Positions 1-5,958 of a stretch of 21,192 bases of DNA are shown here, piece after piece. The translations under genes and the position numbers were made by a program. The notes under the pieces were generated by a model, which saw only the letters and a program-made list of their open reading frames with translations, did no database searches and was not told where the DNA came from. The DNA comes from Syntrophomonas sp. UBA4911 (GTDB taxonomy: Bacteria; Bacillota; Syntrophomonadia; Syntrophomonadales; Syntrophomonadaceae): contig DHCD01000061.1 of assembly GCA_002398105.1 (NCBI GenBank), positions 1 to 21,192 of the forward strand, given 5' to 3'. Every line of letters starts with the position of its first letter. The stretch's first letter is position 1.

Positions 1-153
1 CCTCATAGGTACGCTAAAAACGAACACGTAAATATGCCAGCCGAGGAAATAACTACGTTTCAATTCCTCATAGGTACGCTAAAAACTGCAGGGGTTACAT
101 GAATGTACAAAGCAAGGGTTGTAGTTTCAATTCCTCATAGGTACGCTAAAAAC
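1..153 (-). CRISPR. Leader-proximal end of a CRISPR array (3 repeats, first cut by the window edge)
   Basis: Two complete identical 30-bp repeats lie at 57-86 and 124-153, and the last 21 bp of a third fill 1-21. They are separated by unlike spacers of 35 bp (22-56) and 37 bp (87-123). Read on the minus strand the repeat begins GTTTTTAGCGTACC and ends GGAATTGAAAC. The ATTGAAAC end is the usual 8-nt crRNA 5' handle of type I-B/III repeats cut by Cas6, which sets the direction of transcription as minus. The array continues beyond the left edge. Position 153 is the leader end, because cas6 and the leader lie upstream on the same strand and no further repeat is seen to the right. The spacer at 87-123 would be the newest. 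Type I-B versus type III cannot be decided without the effector genes. Confidence 0.96.
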
Positions 154-336
154 CCGTCGGATGACGAATATACTTGGATCGGGTATGAACCTGTCCTTCT
201 TACTTTAACTATATTCTTTTTTAAAGCTATTGGGAATATCGGAATTTCTGTTGTCGTCGCCACCCGGGGTTTTAAACTCTATTGCCGGTCGACGACAAAA
301 ATTTTTACCACTCTTATTAGGATATTTTTAGTGGTT
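154..336 (-). promoter_or_regulatory. CRISPR leader between cas6 and the array, with a 9-bp inverted repeat
   Basis: This 183-bp non-coding stretch separates the cas6 stop codon from the first repeat and has the position of a leader. It is AT-rich next to the array (about 190-240). It contains a perfect inverted repeat, TTGTCGTCG at 251-259 and CGACGACAA at 290-298, around a 30-nt centre that includes CCCGGGG. A second hairpin (ACCACT 307-312 / AGTGGT 330-335) directly follows the cas6 stop and is followed on minus by AAAAATTTTT, so it may be a weak cas6 terminator. That the array promoter lies here is inferred from position; I see no clean -35/-10 pair. Confidence 0.65.
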
Positions 337-1092
337 TCATGTCTTTCCCGGTTCTACCGCCTCCCAGCAGCCAAATCCCTGCGAGTTCTTGCTTCCTAAT
401 CCCGTATCATAAGCAACCTGAATAAGTTCCGGATTGCCTTTCAGCCAATAAATTCCCGCGTAAGCTTTTATATAAGTACCTTTATAATTGATGATACGGG
501 AGAATTTGCGTTCCTGCATGCCGTTGGGGATTATTGTGAATTCCTGATTTGCCGGGCGTTCCCCGTATAGGACCTCATACTTACGCAGCAGATTTTCCCC
601 TGCTATTTCTGTAAATTTTTTATCCCAGGGTGAATAATACTCGGTTTTTTTGCTCTCTTCATTGATAATCGTTGAATAGGCCACCATGGGAGAAAGCATT
701 TTGATCTGGATTTTATCCGCGGGCAAAATTTTTTTATGAACGCTGATGCTGCTCACTTCGGCCTTTTGTTTTCCCATAGTGTTGAAATCTGATTTTATGA
801 GGGTTTCCGCCAGGTCGGTTATGAATTGCTCCACAGCCGATGAGACTACCAGTTTAAAAGGAGGAAAAAAGCCGATCTCATTATCTTGCGGGTACATTTT
901 AAATTGCCCCAACAGTCTGGAATAAGTGAATAATTTAAATTTTCGGTTTTTTACCTGATAACCTTGCTGGTGCAAAAATTTGCGATAATTTTTATCACTC
1001 AGGTTTTTGTAGAGAAATCCCTGCAGAATATGGTTGTAATGGATTGGGAGTCTAATTTCACCATCCGATAAGAATTCAATGGTTATTCTCAT
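337..1092 (-). CDS. cas6: CRISPR-associated endoribonuclease Cas6
   Basis: Cas6 cuts the long CRISPR transcript within each repeat to release crRNAs with an 8-nt 5' handle. The C-terminus carries the family's glycine-rich loop (GLGSKNSQGFGCWE). The N-terminal RAMP fold has the expected pattern NHILQGFLY ... FLHQQGY ... FKLFTYS. Counting from the chosen start, Tyr28, His41 and Lys48 fall where the Tyr/His/Lys catalytic set of Pyrococcus furiosus Cas6 lies, which is my alignment from memory. The start at 1092 (MRITIEF) is preferred because GGAAG precedes it by 8 nt. An in-frame ATG at 1107 adds five residues but has no clear SD. About 251 residues is normal for the family. It is the only cas gene in view and stands upstream of the leader on the same strand, so effector and adaptation genes must be elsewhere. 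A minus-strand transcript could run on into the array. Confidence 0.93.
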   Translation of the reverse strand: MRITIEFLSDGEIRLPIHYNHILQGFLYKNLSDKNYRKFLHQQGYQVKNRKFKLFTYSRLLGQFKMYPQDNEIGFFPPFKLVVSSAVEQFITDLAETLIKSDFNTMGKQKAEVSSISVHKKILPADKIQIKMLSPMVAYSTIINEESKKTEYYSPWDKKFTEIAGENLLRKYEVLYGERPANQEFTIIPNGMQERKFSRIINYKGTYIKAYAGIYWLKGNPELIQVAYDTGLGSKNSQGFGCWEAVEPGKT

Positions 1093-1269
1093 GCTACACA
1101 CTTCCATGCATTTTCTTTATTGGTATGATTCTGCATAATTCCATCAAATTCCTTGGTGTTTTTTATTTATTGCTGCATATTTTTAGGTTGAGCCTTTATA
1201 GTAAGCCGATTTCAGGCGGCCACATTGCGGGGTGAATTGTATATCTCCATAAATCTCCTTTCTTAATAA

Positions 1270-1298
1270 TTTACTTAATTTAGCATAGCAGGCATAAT
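1270..1298 (+). promoter_or_regulatory. Candidate sigma-A promoter for the membrane protein gene at 1341
   Basis: TTTACT (1270-1275), a 17-bp spacer and CATAAT (1293-1298) match the -35 and -10 consensus at 4/6 and 5/6 positions. The promoter lies about 40 bp upstream of the start codon at 1341. The rest of the 1093-1340 interval is AT-rich and divergent between cas6 and this gene. Apart from a 12-codon ORF on minus (see rejected items) I see nothing else in it. Confidence 0.4.
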
Positions 1299-1340
1299 TC
1301 TAGGACATCTTTCATAATTTGCAGAAGAGGGAGGTGTTTA

Positions 1341-1718
1341 TTGGATATGAAGCTGCCAATCGAACTAAAAGGACTGGGCAAAGGGTTGCTGGTATCGCTG
1401 GTTCTTTGCCTGCTGTCGGCTCCAGTTATTTATTTTTCCGGCTTAAAGGAAACCATTATGCCCGCCCTGGGTAATTTGATTCTGGCCGTAGGGGTATTCT
1501 GGTGTGGATGCTATGTCAGCAAATCTTATGGTAGTAAAGGGCTGCTGCGTGGAATGACTATGGGATTAACCTTCTTTATTTTAACGCTTATTGCCACCTT
1601 CGCCTTCAACTCTGCCCTGGTAGGCTTTAAAACCTTCCTCTATAATTTGGCACTATGCTTGGCCGCAGGCGGATTGGGAGGTATACTGGGAATCGGTCTC
1701 AGTGATAAGGCCATTTAA
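1341..1718 (+). CDS. TIGR04086-type small integral membrane protein
   Basis: The 125-residue product is almost wholly hydrophobic, with four likely transmembrane helices at about 14-34, 38-58, 70-90 and 98-120. The length, four-helix layout and small glycine-rich last helix (AAGGLGGILGIGL) fit the TIGR04086/DUF3792 family common in sporulating Firmicutes, whose function is unknown. The start is TTG at 1341, six nt after GGAGG; the ATG two codons later (1347) would sit 12 nt from the SD, which is less good. It is monocistronic, divergent from cas6, with its own likely promoter and a hairpin at 1741-1766. There is no enzymatic motif. Family assignment rests on general pattern recognition. Confidence 0.75.
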   Translation: MDMKLPIELKGLGKGLLVSLVLCLLSAPVIYFSGLKETIMPALGNLILAVGVFWCGCYVSKSYGSKGLLRGMTMGLTFFILTLIATFAFNSALVGFKTFLYNLALCLAAGGLGGILGIGLSDKAI

Positions 1719-1739
1719 CAGTAACTTTAGTTCAATACC

Positions 1740-1773
1740 AGGCCGGGAAAGCACAACTTCCCCGGCTTGTTTG
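1740..1773. terminator. GC-rich hairpin between convergent genes
   Basis: GCCGGGAA (about 1742-1749) pairs with TTCCCCGGC (1758-1766) with one bulge across an 8-nt loop, followed on plus by TTGTTT. It lies 22 bp after the stop of the plus gene at 1718 and 16 bp beyond the end of the micro-ORF at 1783 on minus, so it could serve both strands. The T-tract is weak. Confidence 0.5.
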
Positions 1774-1782
1774 CATTCATAT

Positions 1783-1866
1783 TTACTTACAAAACAAACT
1801 CAGACACCATAATGCCAAGCCACCAAGTAGAAACAAACAACCTAGTATAAAGCGCAGATTGGGCAT
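1783..1866 (-). CDS. 27-residue predicted membrane micro-protein
   Basis: This short ORF begins ATG at 1866, seven nt after a consensus AGGAGG SD (around 1874-1879), and ends TAA at 1783-1785. The product starts MPNLRFILG, has one hydrophobic helix of about 20 residues (ILGCLFLLGGLALWCLSL, residues 7-24) and ends FCK; it contains three cysteines. That is the form of many single-pass small membrane proteins. A short inverted repeat (GCTGG/CCAGC, about 1880-1894) sits just upstream of the SD and might modulate translation. It lies downstream of the SpoVM-like micro-ORF on the same strand and ends near a bidirectional hairpin. I do not recognise a family. The evidence is the SD plus the hydrophobic profile only. 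Confidence 0.5.
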   Translation of the reverse strand: MPNLRFILGCLFLLGGLALWCLSLFCK

Positions 1867-2078
1867 GGCATAACCTCCTGCTGGATAACCCAGCCATCCA
1901 TTCCGGAGGGGTTACTGTAATCGGCTTGCTGACTTCTCTCCCCTACAACTACTTTATAATCTTTGCTAAGATATTTCTCAAAAAACCAGGGATTCTGAAA
2001 TAATAAACCCGCATCAGTATTGCCCCCTTCGTAGGTAATTAGATTTCTCTGTATATTATGAAGGGGATTGAAAAAAGG
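1842..2078 (-). other. Startless open frame, possibly a gene remnant, overlapping both micro-ORFs
   Basis: On minus, a frame is open for 78 codons between a TAA at 2079-2081 and a TAG at 1842-1844. It has no ATG, GTG or TTG in its first two thirds, yet its translation has a protein-like composition (for example NPWFFEKYLSKDYKVVVGER, then SNPSGMDGWVIQQEV). It overlaps the SpoVM-like ORF and the 27-residue ORF in other frames. It could be the decayed end of a gene whose start is lost, or chance. I recognise no family. The region from 2079 to the dinG stop at 2179 gives no continuation that I can see. Confidence 0.2.
1949..2014 (-). CDS. spoVM: SpoVM-like amphipathic sporulation peptide (21 residues)
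   Basis: The ORF opens with ATG at 2014, eight nt after a GGGGG SD-like run, and closes with TAG at 1949-1951. Its product begins MRVYYFRIPGFL and ends ILAKIIK. Bacillus subtilis SpoVM, recalled from memory, begins MKFYTIKLPKFLGGIVRAML. Met1, Tyr4, Pro9, Phe11, Leu12 and Ile15 are identical, and Lys/Arg at 2 and 7 and hydrophobic residues at 3, 6, 8, 16, 19 and 20 are conserved in kind. SpoVM is an amphipathic helix that recognises the convex forespore membrane and recruits SpoIVA for coat and cortex assembly. The peptide is slightly shorter than the 26-residue Bacillus form. A longer startless frame overlaps it, which weakens the case. A spore former is independently indicated by spoIIP at 11144. 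Confidence 0.5.
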   Translation of the reverse strand: MRVYYFRIPGFLRNILAKIIK

Positions 2079-2178
2079 TTACACTGTATAGGCAGTATTA
2101 ACAAAAAGATCGGCTTATCCTGGATCCGGCAGGGCAGAAAGAAGTTCAGCAATCCGGGAATTTCTCCGGCAGAGCGTG

Positions 2179-4281
2179 TCAATGACCGGGGAGATGCTTT
2201 ATATAAGCGGGCAATTGCTTCCTGGTAAGCAAATTAGTGTTTTTAATCGGTATACTATTTTTAAACACCTTGCCGTAAGCCTTCTTCTCCAGGCGGGAAT
2301 CAAGCACCACCACCAGGCCCCGATCTTCTTCGCTGCGAATCAGTCTGCCGGTCCCCTGCTTAAAACGTACGGCAGCATCTGGCAACATAAAATACTGGAA
2401 GCTGTTTTTGTTTTCCAAACGGCAGGAACGATCGGCAGCAGTACAATACGGATCTGAAGGAGGCCGGAAAGGCAGCCTGACGATGACCACACATTTGAGT
2501 ACTTCTCCTTTTAAGTCAATCCCTTCCCAAAAGGTCTCTACCCCCATAAGTACAGCATTGGGGCTATGTATGAATTCATCTATCAGGTGATTGAACTCAC
2601 CGTCCTCATACTGCACCAGAAGTTTGACCCCATTCAGGTCACAGTCAGGCCGCAGCAAAGCGGTTATTGCCTTGAGCTGGCTTCGAGCTGTAAATAAAAC
2701 CAGCATCTGCCCCCCCATAGCTATAATCAGGCTTTCCAGAACCCCGGCTACGGTTTCAGCAAACCCTGGTTCTGAGGGTTCAGGGATATCATTTATAATG
2801 AGCAAACGGGCTTGTTTTTCATAATCAAACGGCGACTGCTGCAGCAGAGTGTTAATCCGGTCATCAGCCATCAGGGGAGTCAGCCCGGTTCGGGTCAGGA
2901 AATAATCGAAACGTTCTTCAATAGCCAGGGTTGCCGATACCATAACCAGGCTCTCCAGTTTATGATAAAGCCGCTCGTTAAGGATGCTGCCGGCATCCAG
3001 TGATGAGGATGCCATTGCTACCGCCCGGCCTTTTTCATATTCCAGCCAGGTGATTTTATCTTCCTGCTCCAGATTTTCTTCCATGATTACGGCCGCAGTG
3101 CCGGCATATTCAGAGATAGTCTGCATAAGCATTTCCAATTCATTGTTTTCTTCGGGTTCTTGTATTTCCTCTTTGATCGCAGTGAGTTTTGCGTATAGCA
3201 GTTTAGTGCTCTCCTGCCATTCCCGGTGCAGGTCGACGGCCTGATTCAGCCATTCGGTGTCATGATCCTGCCACTGAATCACCCGGGCATAGTTGTAGTC
3301 CTGGGCCACCGTGCCCCGGCTTAAAGCCGCAAATAAATCCTTGAGGATCACAAGGCCGCGGCCCAGTATAGCGGCGGTTTCAGCGCAAAGCGCTTGTAAA
3401 TGCGGGTATTTTCCCTTTAATAATTGTAAATAGCCCCGCTCATAACCTTTCTCCCGAACATGTAAAAGCTGCATGGTTTCGCTTATTTCCGGGAAGGAAA
3501 AACGCAGGGAGAGATGATCAAAAGCCAAACGTTCGAAAGTATGCGCTTCATCCACTATTAAATAGCTATAGCAAGGTAAAATGCTGTTTTCCACCAGCAT
3601 GTCGGAAAGCAGCAGAGCATGATTGGTAATGATTAAATCGGCCTTTTCCAGACTTTTCAGCATCTTCAAGCGGAAACATCTATCATGGTAAGGACAATTA
3701 TCCCGCAAACAGGATTTACGGTCGGCTGCAACTATTCCCCATTTGCTCATCAACGAGCTATCCAAATCCAGTTCTTTGCGGTCACCGCTCCTGGTAGCCT
3801 CGGCCCAGCGCAAAATGGCCTCAATAAAGCGTTCCTCTCCCGGTTCAAACTTTCTCCTGCCGGCCAGGATGCGCATGTATTTGTTCCAGCAAAGATAATT
3901 TTCCCGGCCCTTGGCTTCAACTGCAATAAATTCGCAGTCAAGTACCTTTTTTATATCCGGCAGATCTTTTTCGGTCAACTGCTGCTGCAGAGCCCGGGTA
4001 CGGGTGGATATAACCACCTTTTCCTTCTTTTCCAGCGCCCATAGAACCGCCGGGACCAAATAGGCATAGGTCTTGCCTACCCCGGTGCCGGCTTCGGAAA
4101 CCAGGAATTCTTGATTCAAAAAGTTGGCGGCGATACTCTCCGCCAATCGAACTTGTTCCTCACGGTACCTGTATCCGGGAATCATTTGGGCCATCCGGCC
4201 GCGAGGAGCAAAATACTCTGCTATCCGCCCGGGGCTGAAGCTCTCCATACGACTATCATCCTCATTACTCCATAATGGCAT
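2179..4281 (-). CDS. dinG: DinG/XPD-family ATP-dependent DNA helicase
   Basis: This superfamily 2 helicase is predicted to unwind DNA 5' to 3' in repair or removal of blocked structures. Counting from 4281, Walker A is AGTGVGKT (64-71) and the DEAH box is VDEAH (243-247). Four cysteines, Cys131, Cys191, Cys196 and Cys202, are spaced as the [4Fe-4S] ligands of XPD/DinG. Motif VI is GTGRLIR near the C-terminus. At 700 residues it lacks the N-terminal exonuclease domain of Bacillus DinG and is closer to YoaA/DinG helicase-only forms. The start is uncertain: ATG at 4281 has no good SD, while ATG at 4248 (Met12) follows GAGG at 11 nt. A TATAAT in the palindrome at 4287-4303 would leave almost no leader before 4281, favouring 4248. 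It follows the DUF3343 gene but is separated from it by a terminator. Confidence 0.9.
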   Translation of the reverse strand: MPLWSNEDDSRMESFSPGRIAEYFAPRGRMAQMIPGYRYREEQVRLAESIAANFLNQEFLVSEAGTGVGKTYAYLVPAVLWALEKKEKVVISTRTRALQQQLTEKDLPDIKKVLDCEFIAVEAKGRENYLCWNKYMRILAGRRKFEPGEERFIEAILRWAEATRSGDRKELDLDSSLMSKWGIVAADRKSCLRDNCPYHDRCFRLKMLKSLEKADLIITNHALLLSDMLVENSILPCYSYLIVDEAHTFERLAFDHLSLRFSFPEISETMQLLHVREKGYERGYLQLLKGKYPHLQALCAETAAILGRGLVILKDLFAALSRGTVAQDYNYARVIQWQDHDTEWLNQAVDLHREWQESTKLLYAKLTAIKEEIQEPEENNELEMLMQTISEYAGTAAVIMEENLEQEDKITWLEYEKGRAVAMASSSLDAGSILNERLYHKLESLVMVSATLAIEERFDYFLTRTGLTPLMADDRINTLLQQSPFDYEKQARLLIINDIPEPSEPGFAETVAGVLESLIIAMGGQMLVLFTARSQLKAITALLRPDCDLNGVKLLVQYEDGEFNHLIDEFIHSPNAVLMGVETFWEGIDLKGEVLKCVVIVRLPFRPPSDPYCTAADRSCRLENKNSFQYFMLPDAAVRFKQGTGRLIRSEEDRGLVVVLDSRLEKKAYGKVFKNSIPIKNTNLLTRKQLPAYIKHLPGH

Positions 4282-4286
4282 AATCC

Positions 4287-4303
4287 AAGTATATTATATA
4301 CTT
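4287..4303. promoter_or_regulatory. 17-bp AT-rich palindrome at the dinG start, containing TATAAT on minus
   Basis: AAGTATAT-T-ATATACTT is a perfect inverted repeat (8-bp arms) ending 6 bp before the first dinG ATG. On minus it contains TATAAT and so may be the dinG -10 element, with only a T-run at the -35 position. Its symmetry would also suit a repressor site. No known operator is matched. Confidence 0.35.
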
Positions 4304-4315
4304 AACCCGGTTCAT

Positions 4316-4338
4316 AAAAAAAGCTGCCCTTTGGCAGC
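4316..4338 (-). terminator. Intrinsic terminator of the DUF3343 gene
   Basis: On minus, GCTGCC (4338-4333), a 4-nt loop and GGCAGC (4328-4323) form a perfect six-bp stem followed by TTTTTTT (4322-4316). It lies about 15 bp after the stop codon at 4353 and separates DUF3343 from dinG transcription. Confidence 0.9.
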
Positions 4339-4352
4339 CGGGCAGATTCTAT

Positions 4353-4640
4353 CTATGACAAATCAATTTTGGTAACCAGATTCTTTTTGCCCTCTTTGGC
4401 TATCCGGTAAACTCCTTCCACCGCCACCCGGTTTTCCACCAGGTCTTGAAAATAGCGATTCAAGTTGTCCGGACTAAGCTTTACTGACAAACCGCAACTG
4501 GTGGAAATCTCCCTTAAAGTAGGAATAACCAGGAAATCAGCGTTCCGATTTTTTAAAACTTTTTCTGCCTTCAACGCATGAGCAGTAGCGGCAAAGGTAA
4601 AAACGCAATAGTTGTCACTATGAAAAAGTTCTGTTGCCAA
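4353..4640 (-). CDS. DUF3343 (putative Se/S carrier-like) protein
   Basis: The 95-residue product fits DUF3343: VFTFAATAHALKAEKVLK near the N-terminus, then a central VIPTLREISTSCGLSVKL segment with a single Cys (Cys49 from this start). DUF3343 domains occur alone or fused to YedF/TusA-like proteins in anaerobes that handle selenium. A carrier role for Se or S on the Cys is a family-level suggestion, not proven. All candidate starts are TTG. The codon at 4640 is preferred because GGGGAG lies nine nt upstream; the TTG at 4649 abuts the SD. An in-frame TGA lies upstream, so the gene cannot be longer. It has its own extended -10 promoter and terminator, so it is likely monocistronic. No selD, selA or yedF is in view. 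Confidence 0.8.
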   Translation of the reverse strand: MATELFHSDNYCVFTFAATAHALKAEKVLKNRNADFLVIPTLREISTSCGLSVKLSPDNLNRYFQDLVENRVAVEGVYRIAKEGKKNLVTKIDLS

Positions 4641-4698
4641 TGATTTCAACTCCCCGACGGTTCAATTACGTCTGATCTTACCCAATTAATCGTAATAT

Positions 4699-4707
4699 AT
4701 TATATCA
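4699..4707 (-). promoter_or_regulatory. Extended -10 promoter for the DUF3343 gene
   Basis: On minus the sequence reads TGATATAAT, a TGn-extended -10 with a consensus TATAAT at 4704-4699, about 60 bp upstream of the start codon. No TTGACA-like -35 is visible at 17 bp, as is common for extended -10 promoters. The rest of 4650-4869 is AT-rich; it also must hold the promoter of the plus-strand gene at 4870, where TTGCTG and TATTAA spaced 18 bp apart (about 4813-4842) are a weak candidate. Confidence 0.5.
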
Positions 4708-4869
4708 TAAGGGGGCACTTGATTATCTATAATATTTTGTTATACTTTCATCATGACTTGTCTCTCCATTTGGTTTAATATTTTTGCGACAGGACTGTAA
4801 AACTGACCTTATTGCTGATAAAATATTTAAATATATATTAAATTGTGAAGGTATCTGGAGGTTGGAACC

Positions 4870-5940
4870 GTGCATAAAAAATTATTTATTCCCGGACCGG
4901 TAGAGGTGAGAGCGGAGGTCCTTGAGAAAATGGCCACTGCTATGATTGGTCACCGCAGTAAAGATGCTTCCGAATTACAAAAAGGGATCAGTCGCAAACT
5001 GCAGCAATTATTCTATACCCAGGAAGCTATTCTGCTCTCCACCAGTTCCGGCAGCGGGCTCATGGAGGGTGCTGTCCGTTCCTGTACCCTGAAACGGGCG
5101 GCAGTATTTTCCGTAGGCGCATTTGGGGCAAGATGGTATGAGATGGCTGTCAGCAATAATGTTCCCGCCGACCTGTTCGAGTCGGAATGGGGCTGTGCCA
5201 CTACTCCGGAAATGATAGAGGAAGCCCTTTCTACCGGCAAATATGATTTAATAACCATAACTCATAACGAAACTTCCACTGGACTCATGAATCCGCTGGA
5301 GACCATCGCCGAAGTAGTTAAAAATTATCCTGACGTGGTATTTTGCGTAGATGCTGTCAGTTCCGCCGGTGGTTCCAAAATTGAAACCGCCCGTCTGGGA
5401 ATAGATATATGTATCACCTCTACTCAGAAGGCCCTGGGTCTGCCTCCGGGAATGTCCGTCTGCACTTTCTCCCGGAAAGCTATCGAACGCGCCCGGCTGG
5501 TTCCTTGCCGGGGATATTATCTGGATTTATTGTCACTTTATGATTACATCCAGAAGAAAGATTATCAGTATCCATCCACCCCTTCGCTGTCCCATATGTT
5601 TGCCCTGGACTATCAGTTGGATTGCATTTTGGCCGAGGGTCTGGAACAGCGTTTTGCCCGCCATCTGGAAATGGCGCAATATGTAAGGGAATGGGCGCGA
5701 AAGTATTTTGAGCTGTTTGCCGATGAACGCTATCTGTCCAATACCCTGACCACAATCAGGAATTCCCGCAGCATAGACGTAGCTGCCTTGAACCGGGAAC
5801 TGGGACTCAGAGGATATCAGATATCCAATGGTTATGGTAAACTCAAGGACAAAACTTTCCGCATCGCCCATATGGCAGATTGCACTCTGGATGAGGTCAA
5901 AGACCTTATCGCTAATATCAATGATATACTCAATCTATAA
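4870..5940 (+). CDS. Class V aminotransferase, alanine/serine-glyoxylate (AGXT) type
   Basis: This is a PLP-dependent fold-type I aminotransferase. The N-terminus FIPGPVEV is the substrate-contact loop typical of alanine-glyoxylate, serine-pyruvate and phosphoserine class V enzymes. The cofactor site includes SSGSGLMEGAV (59-69), HNETSTG (132-138), Asp161 in VDAVSS and the Schiff-base lysine Lys187 in TSTQKALGLPPG. At 356 residues it is of usual length. The start is GTG at 4870, eight nt after GGAGG. The DUF1015 gene follows after 18 bp, so the two are co-transcribed. In other Clostridia and in Thermotogae such genes often sit with serA and DUF1015, from memory, which points to serine synthesis or serine/glycine/glyoxylate exchange. 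serA is absent here. The exact substrate cannot be read from the sequence; ureidoglycine-glyoxylate transaminase (PucG) is another member of the family. Confidence 0.88.
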   Translation: MHKKLFIPGPVEVRAEVLEKMATAMIGHRSKDASELQKGISRKLQQLFYTQEAILLSTSSGSGLMEGAVRSCTLKRAAVFSVGAFGARWYEMAVSNNVPADLFESEWGCATTPEMIEEALSTGKYDLITITHNETSTGLMNPLETIAEVVKNYPDVVFCVDAVSSAGGSKIETARLGIDICITSTQKALGLPPGMSVCTFSRKAIERARLVPCRGYYLDLLSLYDYIQKKDYQYPSTPSLSHMFALDYQLDCILAEGLEQRFARHLEMAQYVREWARKYFELFADERYLSNTLTTIRNSRSIDVAALNRELGLRGYQISNGYGKLKDKTFRIAHMADCTLDEVKDLIANINDILNL

Positions 5941-5958
5941 TTTTAAATGGAGGATGCT

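Noticed and set aside
103..399. 98-codon plus-strand ORF across the CRISPR repeats and leader
   Set aside because: It translates CRISPR repeat and leader DNA and part of antisense cas6; no SD.
1212..1250. 12-codon minus ORF with AAGGAG four nt before its ATG (MEIYNSPRNVAA)
   Set aside because: Good SD but far too short to judge; could be a degraded gene start. No hydrophobic or toxin-like pattern.
2058..2228. 56-codon plus-strand ORF running into the dinG 3' end (starts MKGIEKR)
   Set aside because: No SD before the ATG, overlaps dinG on the opposite strand, no family resemblance.
4734..4800. Very short ORFs in the divergent region (15 codons plus, 9 codons minus)
   Set aside because: No SD and no recognisable content; region is AT-rich promoter DNA.
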